Assembly: GCA_902785605.1 (NCBI GenBank)
Contig: CACZZL010000009.1
Span: 1-64,000 of the forward strand
Length of the DNA stretch: 64,000 nucleotides
Direction of reading: 5' to 3'
Origin: an uncultured Bacteroidales bacterium
GTDB lineage: Bacteria; Bacteroidota; Bacteroidia; Bacteroidales; Paludibacteraceae
Below the pieces are notes generated by a model. That model made no database searches. It was not told the origin of the DNA and saw only the letters and a program-made list of their open reading frames with translations. The first letter of the stretch is position 1. Each line of letters starts with the position of its first letter. The position numbers and the translations under genes were made by a program. Positions 43,692-50,082 of this stretch are shown piece after piece.

Positions 43692-44916
43692 TCAGATAAT
43701 CGTTCAAATTAACGATATTAAAGGCGTTATAATATTTGTCCATATTGTGCTCAATACGCATCAGCACTACCTCTTCTGCCTGAATACCCAGACGCTCCAG
43801 GTTATCATACAGCGTCTGACGAGCTACCAATGCCTCCGGCTTCTGCCAGATGTAACGGCAACCGGTCTTCACGAGCCACAACTGACGATCCGGCGTGCAG
43901 TCCTTCAGGTCCTTGCCTACCTCTTCGCCGTGCAACCATTTCTTCCAACGGTTGGACTCATATACGCATTGCCACAGCACTTGGGTCATGTTACTCAACT
44001 GAGCAATCTTGCCCTCTGCGTACAGTTTCTTCTCCTCCTCTTCGAGCTCTGCCAACGCGTCGTACTCGTTCATCGTGAACTCCGGTCCTACGTTAGCCGC
44101 ACCCATGCCTGCCTTCGGATAATCCTCCGGGTTCTCTACATCGTCGCTGTAGTGACCCTTGATATAGCTGCCGTACGGACGAACCTTAGCCGTCAGTTTA
44201 CGGGCAACCTCCGGATCAAAGAACGTCGTGTGCAGGTCGGTACCTACCTTACCTACGATGAAGCAAGGCCATACATCATCCAGACCAACCTCATGCAGAC
44301 CGGCTTTCAGACCCTCCAGGAACGTGTCGAACGTCTTCTCGTCTGCCAAACCGCCGTGTACCTCTTCCGTACCTACTTCGTAGGAGATCGGCGCGATGTT
44401 ATGTGCCTTACGGAAGTCCTCAGCATGCTTAATGAGCTCAACCGTACGTTTAACAACCACGTGGATATCGATGATCTCGCCCTTCGGCAGGAAAATATCT
44501 ACCGTCGGATCGACGTGAATGAGGTCATAACCGGCCAGAATAGCCGCCTCATAACTCTTCTTCACACCGTTCATAGCACGCTCGGTGTCCCAGCGCTCAA
44601 TCGACTGTTTGTCCTTCAACCACGGACCTCCGTGATCGATCGCTACTACGTACGGACCCGTGTAATGAACAGCCGCAGCCTCACGTGCCAAGATCTTCGT
44701 GAACGCTTCCTGCGTCATACCCGTGTAACCACCGTCGCAGTCCACCTGGTTCAGCGTGGTTGCGAAATAGATCGGCGCGTTGTTACGTTTCGCTGCGCGG
44801 AATGATGCTTTGATTACCGACAAGGAGTTCGGACAAGCCGCAAACAACGTCATAGGAACTCCGGTTGCTTTCTTTCTCTCCTCCATTACTTGGAGAATAT
44901 GCTCAGTCTTTTTCAT
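43687..44916 (-). CDS. GatZ/KbaZ-like D-tagatose-bisphosphate aldolase subunit family protein
   Basis: 409 aa. The sequence matches the class II tagatose-bisphosphate aldolase non-catalytic subunit family: TGVPMTLFAACPNSLSVI, FATTLNQVDCDGGYTGMT, VVAIDHGGPW, DPTVDIF, ISYEVGTEEVHGG and FIVGKVGTDLHTTFFD. In enterobacteria GatZ or KbaZ stabilises the catalytic GatY or KbaY subunit; some related proteins may have their own activity. No GatY/KbaY gene is present in this window. The gene follows agaS after a heptamer array and belongs to the same operon. Confidence 0.92.
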   Translation of the reverse strand: MKKTEHILQVMEERKKATGVPMTLFAACPNSLSVIKASFRAAKRNNAPIYFATTLNQVDCDGGYTGMTQEAFTKILAREAAAVHYTGPYVVAIDHGGPWLKDKQSIERWDTERAMNGVKKSYEAAILAGYDLIHVDPTVDIFLPKGEIIDIHVVVKRTVELIKHAEDFRKAHNIAPISYEVGTEEVHGGLADEKTFDTFLEGLKAGLHEVGLDDVWPCFIVGKVGTDLHTTFFDPEVARKLTAKVRPYGSYIKGHYSDDVENPEDYPKAGMGAANVGPEFTMNEYDALAELEEEEKKLYAEGKIAQLSNMTQVLWQCVYESNRWKKWLHGEEVGKDLKDCTPDRQLWLVKTGCRYIWQKPEALVARQTLYDNLERLGIQAEEVVLMRIEHNMDKYYNAFNIVNLNDYLK

Positions 44917-44924
44917 ATATTGTA

Positions 44925-44959
44925 AATTTTTAATTCTTAATTTTTAATTTTTAATTATT
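44925..44959 (+). repeat. heptamer array, AATTTTT family, five units
   Basis: AATTTTT, AATTCTT, AATTTTT, AATTTTT, AATTATT in the 38-nt gap between agaS and the GatZ/KbaZ-like gene. Confidence 0.8.
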
Positions 44960-46097
44960 CATAAATCGTCACTCCCTCTACCACGCGGTGGATATTTCCG
45001 CTTACGCTCGGTGCATCCGGATTCAGACCGTGTGCCAACGAAGCATAGTAGCCCAGCAACTGACCAACAACCACGAACGGCACAATGCCATAGTGCTCAT
45101 TCTCTGCATAACCGTACGGCATCTTAACCACGAGGTCAGCCTTCACGCCCGGTAACTCCGGTGCCTTGCCACCAATCACAATGATCTGTGCAACCGGCGT
45201 GTTGTTCGCATCTACCTGCTTAACCAGGTCGCGCTCATAGCGCTGTACACTCTCCTGATCGGTCATCAGATAAACAACGATCGACTTGCTGTTTACCACA
45301 GCTTTCGGGCCATGACGGAAGCCCAGGAAGCTATCGAACTTACATACTACCGCACCATCAGTCAACTCCTGCAACTTCAGATGGCACTCTTCAGCTATTC
45401 CCTTCAGTGCACCCGATCCCAGGAACACACCGCGCTCGAACGGACGGCTCGCAATCTCTTTCAGTTTATCCTCGTACTCGGCAATAACAGCCTCAGCATT
45501 CTTCGCTGTCTTCTCGATCATCTCCTGATCCTTATCCAGCGTATCAATATGACCGAGCATCAAGCAGGTCAGCAACATCGTCGAGAACGAACTGGTCATA
45601 GCCAACGACTTGTCATCGGTCTCTTCCGGCAACAGCAGCAACAGGATATTACTTTCGCCATTCGCCATTCGCCTTTCGCCTGCTTGCTTGGCAAGCTCAC
45701 CGTTCTTATTACAAGTGATATACACGTGAGCTACGTTCTTACAAACCTTGTTCGCCAGATTCACGGCTGCCACACTCTCCGGGCTGTTTCCAGAACGGGC
45801 AAAACTAATCAGCAACAACGGACGCTCTTTGTCCAGCAGGTACTCTGCATGCGTTACGATATCGGTCGTAGCTACCGAACGTACATTACGCCACATACCG
45901 CGCATTACCGGACACAACGCATCACCGATAAATGCCGATGTTCCCGCACCCGTCAACACGACATCCGTGTCCGGAGTCAAATACTTGTGCATAAACGCAC
46001 TAACCTCAGCCTTCTTCTCTAACAGCATTCCCATCTCTTTCCGCCACATCGCAGGCTGCTGATGAATCTCATTGAATGTAAACATTGTGTTTGCCAT
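44955..46097 (-). CDS. agaS: AgaS-like SIS-domain sugar-phosphate isomerase/deaminase
   Basis: 380 aa with two SIS domains: VVLTGAGTSAFIGDAL, LLISFARSGNSPESVAAV, and FLGSGALKGIAEECHLKLQELT, then SFLGFRHGPKAVVN and the C-terminal DAPSVSGNIHRVVEGVTIY, typical of AgaS (galactosamine-6-phosphate deaminase/isomerase). It should convert galactosamine 6-phosphate to tagatose 6-phosphate and ammonia. Between KNGELAKQA and LLLLPEETDD lies GERRMANGES, encoded by a four-unit heptamer array (45653-45680); compared with enterobacterial AgaS this is about six residues longer. First gene of the operon, preceded by the hairpin-array leader. Confidence 0.88.
   Translation of the reverse strand: MANTMFTFNEIHQQPAMWRKEMGMLLEKKAEVSAFMHKYLTPDTDVVLTGAGTSAFIGDALCPVMRGMWRNVRSVATTDIVTHAEYLLDKERPLLLISFARSGNSPESVAAVNLANKVCKNVAHVYITCNKNGELAKQAGERRMANGESNILLLLLPEETDDKSLAMTSSFSTMLLTCLMLGHIDTLDKDQEMIEKTAKNAEAVIAEYEDKLKEIASRPFERGVFLGSGALKGIAEECHLKLQELTDGAVVCKFDSFLGFRHGPKAVVNSKSIVVYLMTDQESVQRYERDLVKQVDANNTPVAQIIVIGGKAPELPGVKADLVVKMPYGYAENEHYGIVPFVVVGQLLGYYASLAHGLNPDAPSVSGNIHRVVEGVTIYE
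45653..45680 (+). repeat. heptamer array TTTCGCC, 2 x ATTCGCC, TTTCGCC inside agaS
   Basis: Four exact 7-nt units inside the coding region, read on the minus strand as GERRMANGES. The frame is kept. Confidence 0.85.
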
Positions 46098-46138
46098 AAT
46101 TATATAGAGTTTTTAAAATTTTTAGTCTTTCTTTTTAC

Positions 46139-46418
46139 GCCCATCGGACCTTTCTTCGTTCGCCTTCTTCGTGCCCATCGGACCTTCTTCGGTTCTTCGT
46201 GCCCATCGGGCCTTTCTTCGGTTCTTCGTGCACTTTGGCGACATTTTTGTCGCCATTAGCAGCTTGGCTTTTCTTCGTTCATTAGCCCGGCATCGTATGC
46301 CGGCCGTCTACTTTGCTTTCCTGCGCCTATAGGAGCCTGCTTCGTTTCTCGTGCCCATCGGGCCTTTCTTCGTTCATTAGCCCGGCATCGTATGCCGGCT
46401 TTCTCGCGCCCATCGGGC
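46139..46418 (-). ncRNA. multi-hairpin leader array before agaS
   Basis: Five copies of an 11-nt hairpin, GCCCATCGG[GA]C on the plus strand, stand at 46139, 46173, 46201, 46353 and 46408. Two identical 20-nt hairpins (46285-46304, 46380-46399; CCCGGCAT-CGT-ATGCCGG) and one GGCGACA/TGTCGCC hairpin (46237-46254) lie among them, plus a weaker CCTATAGG element (46324-46336). On the minus strand each small hairpin follows a purine-rich CGAAGAA(A) linker. The two variant copies change C-G to U-G on the minus strand, which still pairs, but to C-A on the plus strand; so the RNA is read from the minus strand, as leader of agaS. Function unknown: stability, attenuation or protein binding are options. 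Confidence 0.65.
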
Positions 46419-46472
46419 CTTTCTTCGTTCTTTTCCAGCTTGTCCCGCGCTGGGCATCCCCATTTTTCGCTG

Positions 46473-46480
46473 CAAAATTA
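46473..46480 (-). promoter_or_regulatory. likely agaS operon promoter, -7 box TAATTTTG
   Basis: TAATTTTG on the minus strand followed by CAG, behind a TATA-rich stretch (46481-46500). No TTG is found at the standard distance. Transcription from here would carry the hairpin array as a leader of about 370 nt. Confidence 0.6.
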
Positions 46481-46526
46481 CTATATATTTTTTATATACA
46501 CACACGCGCAAATTATGTTTTGAAAC

Positions 46527-46604
46527 ATATTTTCGAAATATTAGAACATAATCCTCTGATAATAAATCGTTTGTAACTTTCGTTTCTTCTTTCGGAACGT
46601 TTCG
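46527..46604. promoter_or_regulatory. candidate DeoR operators upstream of the agaS promoter
   Basis: 46527-46541 is the reverse complement of the 15-mer in the deoR promoter spacer (32843-32857). Further up, TTTCG occurs at 46578, 46590 and 46600, spaced 12 and 10 bp on one strand, similar to direct-repeat operators of AgaR-type proteins. Confidence 0.6.
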
Positions 46605-46677
46605 TAAAAGTCAAAAACACCCATCTCCATTTCATCTCACACCCGTTCACTCCTCGTTTTCGGTCCAATAGTACGAG

Positions 46678-46732
46678 ATTAGTAGGATATTAGTAGGTGA
46701 TTAGTAGGTGATTAGTAGGTGATTAGTAGGTG
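46678..46732 (+). repeat. 11-bp tandem repeat, five copies of ATTAGTAGGTG type
   Basis: One ATTAGTAGGAT and four ATTAGTAGGTG units, followed by a degenerate ATAATCGG. The period is close to one DNA helical turn, and the array lies between two blocks of candidate DeoR operators. Confidence 0.9.
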
Positions 46733-46799
46733 ATAATCGGTCCGTTCAACGATCGTCTTGTTGTCAAGAACACTTCTCCCTATTACTATTCTGCCTCAA

Positions 46800-46823
46800 T
46801 TTTTCGAAATGTTACGAAATAAC
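46800..46823. promoter_or_regulatory. candidate DeoR operator, identical to the site at 32795
   Basis: All 24 bp match 32795-32818 in inverse orientation; the core on the minus strand is TTATTTCGTAACATTTCGAA. It lies about 200 bp upstream of the plus-strand beta-helix gene and 320 bp upstream of the agaS promoter. Confidence 0.75.
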
Positions 46824-46950
46824 CAATACAATCTTCACAGAAACACAAAACAGACACATTTTCAATACTATACAGAAAATCGCGCACCTTCCTTTTGAAA
46901 ATATGTTTTATAACACATACGCGTGTACCTTTTATCACGCGCGAAAGTAG

Positions 46951-46958
46951 TATCTTTG
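46951..46958 (+). promoter_or_regulatory. promoter of the beta-helix gene, -7 box TATCTTTG
   Basis: TATCTTTGCAG matches the Bacteroidetes -7 element; TTT at 46930-46932 is only a weak -33 match. The leader is about 60 nt and T/A-rich before ATG 47026. The rest of 46098-47025 holds no credible gene. Confidence 0.65.
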
Positions 46959-47025
46959 CAGCGGTTTTTATGGGCCTACCCCACCAACCACCTCAAATAG
47001 CTTGTAATTTTAAAATTAAAATATC

Positions 47026-49884
47026 ATGAGAAAATTTTTCTTCTTAATTCCGGCATTGATCATCTCAATGATGGTGAATGCTACACGAACGGAAATCAGC
47101 ACTTCCACCTATGGTAGTGACAACGTACGAAAAGCATTGTATTATGCTAGCCCTAACGACACTATCGTTTTAGCAGATGGTACGTACGAAGAATCGACAT
47201 CCAACTATCTTGCTTTCGACAAGAACATCGTTCTTATGGCAGCAGGAAATGGTGCCATTATTCGGACTCAAGTTCCGGTGACTATCACCAATGGTGCCAG
47301 AGCAGAGATTATTGGTGTGAAATTTGATGCCACGAACATGACAGGCTACTCACATTTAATTTATGCTGCAGATGCCAGTGAAAATAATCGTCTTATCATG
47401 GATGGTTGTGATATATACAACTATACTGTTGGTAAAGCTATTATTGCTGCCCGTTCTTCTAATAAGTTAGATTCTCTTATCATCAACAATTGCAAATTCT
47501 ACAACCACACGACAAGAAGTTGTGTCTTTTTGGAGAACACCGAAAACAAAGGTTTGATTGTTACCAACTCTACTTTCTATAATATTGCAACCGGTACCGT
47601 TGATTTTAGCGCTGGTATTCTTGATAACAGAGGCACAACAGCAGAAGTTCGCGTTGATCACTGTACATTCTATAACGTGCAAGTTAAGAATACGGATTAC
47701 GCTACCGTTGGTCAAATCAAATCGTCCAATTCTATCGTTTCCAACTGTATCTTTGCGATGCCGGAAAGCACTGCTAACCTTCGAGCCATCCGTGACGTGC
47801 CTACAGCTAACAACTGTCTGACATACAATTACACCAAAGATGATAACTGGGGTATTCATAGTAGCGTTGTCAAAAATAATTGTATCCAATTAAAAGATCC
47901 TGCTTTCGTCAATGCTGCAAGCGGTGATTTCCATATTACGGATGCTTCCCCTGCACATTTGGTAGGTTCAGACAACAAGAGCCTTGGTGCAAAATGCTGG
48001 TGGCCGGCAGCACCGGAAACAGACTTTGCTACTGCATACAACTTGGTAGGAAGCAAGGCCGGTTTGGTTGGAAACATTCGTCTCAACGCCAACAATAATA
48101 TTGAGTATTACGACAACTCCGTTGCCGGTACAGCAGTTTGGGAAGTCAAAGCAACACGCGCTTGCGCTATCCAAGCGGTTATTGATATGGAAACCGGTTC
48201 GGCAAGTGGTAGCATCTTCCAAATCAAAGTGTACAAAGAGAATGGCGAAGAAGTAGGTACCTTTGATGCTTCTTACAAAGATGACGATGAAGACATCAAT
48301 ATGTCGGGCACCGTATATTTGCCGAAAGCCGGTGTTTATACCTTCAAACTCTTCAATAACCAAAGTTGGTCTTCTGCTAAAATGGAGAAAATCATTCTCT
48401 CTTATGCAGGCGGTGCCGTTCAAAACATCTCTACTACAGTTAATACCACACTGCCGATCGCCGAGGCATGGTATAAAGGTTGCACTCGTACCGACGACTA
48501 CATCCAATATCCGTCTTCCGGAACTGCAGACGCTTGGATGAAATGGAATATTGCAACTTCCGAAACCAAATACTACGACTTGACCGTTAATGTTAATACG
48601 GAATATGCGCATGGTTTCACAGTCGCTGTTTACGAAGATGAAGATGCTGAACCGGTCGCTTCTGTAACGGAAGGTTCGCATGTGAATACGACAGGAACCT
48701 TGGCTCTTGAAATAGGTCGCATCAATCTCGCCGGTGGCAAGAACTATGTTGTGAAGGTTACGAATGCGCCTTCCGGCTCACAAGCCAAAGTGCTTGACGT
48801 AGTATTCGCCCCGGTAGCGGCTAGCGCTACTTCTCTGCCGGGTACATTGGAATTCAATGACGCGGTGCTGAGCCCCAATGCACATGTCACGAATAGCATG
48901 TTGTATTTCAATGAAATCGGCGACACCAATCCGCAGGGAGAATGGGCACAATGGGCTGTAACAACCGACCACGATGGTGCTTTCCTCTTTACGATGGATG
49001 TAGAAAGTGCCAATGGTCAGAGTTACAAAATCACAATCCTGGATAGCGAGAACCACACTATCGCCGTCAATGAGCAAGATCTGGGTACGGGTACAATGAC
49101 CATGAAGCATTACTTTGAGTTGACTGCAGGTAACTATTTCGTGAAAGTGGAAAATACCAAATCTTACTCGAAAGGTCACCTCACCAGCCTCGTGGTTACA
49201 GAACCTTCGCTCCTCACAATTGACGAAACAGCAACCACGAATACTGTCATTCACGACAATTATAGAAATGGAAATCATGACATCCAGATCAACCGTACCG
49301 TTTTGGGAGGTATGTACAATGTGATCTGCCTGCCGTTTGATGTAAACAGTACTCAATTGAAAACTGTCTTCGGTAGCAGTGTAGAATTGTACCAGATGGC
49401 AAGCGCAACTATGGAGGGTTCTGTGCTCGACTTGCAGTTCAGTGCAGTAACTTCCATCTATCGCGGCACACCGTACCTCATCAAGACCGCTGCTAATGTG
49501 GAGAATCCTATCTTCATCGATGTAGAGATAAAAGAGGAAGCAGGCCAGCAAACAGATGGTACTGCAGCCGATTTCATCGGAACATTTGTTCAGAAATCAG
49601 TAGAAGCTGACGGACAAAATCTGATTCTTCTCTCAGATGACAGATTAGCATTCCCGAACAGCGACAAGACACTCAAGGGCTTCCGCGGATATTTCCGTGT
49701 CAAGACACCGGGCGCTGCACATATTATTCAACATGCACGTATCATTGCCGGAGAACAAGTAGTAACGGCTATCGACCTCGTAGAGACGCAGAGCGAAACC
49801 GTTCAGAAAGTGATCGAGAACGGACAACTCATCATCATCAAAGATGGTGTCCGCTATAATGTAATGGGTATTATGATGAAGTAA
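47026..49884 (+). CDS. secreted beta-helix protein with beta-sandwich modules and sorting-like tail (952 aa)
   Basis: Signal peptide MRKFFFLIPALIISMMVNA. A right-handed beta-helix covers about residues 20-330 (NDTIVLADGTYEESTSNYLA, VDHCTFYNV, IVSNCIFAMPES), similar to DUF4957/chondroitinase-B-like proteins of Bacteroidales. Three CBM6-like beta-sandwich modules follow (about 345-470, 475-605, 610-735), then a domain with YNVICLPFDVNSTQL (about 750-910) common in secreted Bacteroidales proteins, and the tail VIENGQLIIIKDGVRYNVMG. Lyase activity is possible but no catalytic residues could be assigned. Base composition looks more AT-rich than the neighbours. Probably controlled by the same DeoR sites as agaS. 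Confidence 0.8.
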   Translation: MRKFFFLIPALIISMMVNATRTEISTSTYGSDNVRKALYYASPNDTIVLADGTYEESTSNYLAFDKNIVLMAAGNGAIIRTQVPVTITNGARAEIIGVKFDATNMTGYSHLIYAADASENNRLIMDGCDIYNYTVGKAIIAARSSNKLDSLIINNCKFYNHTTRSCVFLENTENKGLIVTNSTFYNIATGTVDFSAGILDNRGTTAEVRVDHCTFYNVQVKNTDYATVGQIKSSNSIVSNCIFAMPESTANLRAIRDVPTANNCLTYNYTKDDNWGIHSSVVKNNCIQLKDPAFVNAASGDFHITDASPAHLVGSDNKSLGAKCWWPAAPETDFATAYNLVGSKAGLVGNIRLNANNNIEYYDNSVAGTAVWEVKATRACAIQAVIDMETGSASGSIFQIKVYKENGEEVGTFDASYKDDDEDINMSGTVYLPKAGVYTFKLFNNQSWSSAKMEKIILSYAGGAVQNISTTVNTTLPIAEAWYKGCTRTDDYIQYPSSGTADAWMKWNIATSETKYYDLTVNVNTEYAHGFTVAVYEDEDAEPVASVTEGSHVNTTGTLALEIGRINLAGGKNYVVKVTNAPSGSQAKVLDVVFAPVAASATSLPGTLEFNDAVLSPNAHVTNSMLYFNEIGDTNPQGEWAQWAVTTDHDGAFLFTMDVESANGQSYKITILDSENHTIAVNEQDLGTGTMTMKHYFELTAGNYFVKVENTKSYSKGHLTSLVVTEPSLLTIDETATTNTVIHDNYRNGNHDIQINRTVLGGMYNVICLPFDVNSTQLKTVFGSSVELYQMASATMEGSVLDLQFSAVTSIYRGTPYLIKTAANVENPIFIDVEIKEEAGQQTDGTAADFIGTFVQKSVEADGQNLILLSDDRLAFPNSDKTLKGFRGYFRVKTPGAAHIIQHARIIAGEQVVTAIDLVETQSETVQKVIENGQLIIIKDGVRYNVMGIMMK

Positions 49885-49927
49885 TTACAGGAATACCGAA
49901 AAACAAACACACTAAAATTTTAGCATT

Positions 49928-50065
49928 ATGAGAAAACATTATATTATACCTAGCACAACATCTGTTGCTCTTCGTACAGATCATGTATGCCAAGCCCTCG
50001 TGAACTCTGTTCATGGTAACCTGAATTTACATTTCATCCCCGGAACAGACGAGGACCCGATTTAA
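49928..50065 (+). CDS. 45-aa peptide of the MxKxYIIPxT type
   Basis: The ORF begins MRKHYIIPSTTSVALRTD and ends TDEDPI. Short peptides starting M-K/R-K-x-Y-I-x-P and continuing with a Val/Leu-rich strand are frequent in Bacteroidales next to genes for secreted proteins; I know no function. It lies 43 nt after the beta-helix gene, and its stop overlaps an ATG (TAATG at 50063-50067) in frame with the next gene, so it is probably co-translated. It has no signal peptide. Confidence 0.6.
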   Translation: MRKHYIIPSTTSVALRTDHVCQALVNSVHGNLNLHFIPGTDEDPI

Positions 50066-50082
50066 TGCCCATACACATCCTT

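Noticed and set aside
46139-46418. CRISPR-like array
   Set aside because: Repeats are only 11 nt or 20 nt, the spacing is irregular, the intervening sequences are themselves repeated purine linkers, and no cas gene is nearby.
46062-46576. Two plus-strand ORFs with repeated PIGPFF-type peptides
   Set aside because: They arise from the repeated GCCCATCGGGCCTTTCTTCG units of the hairpin array; they have no promoter, no sensible start and change frame between units.
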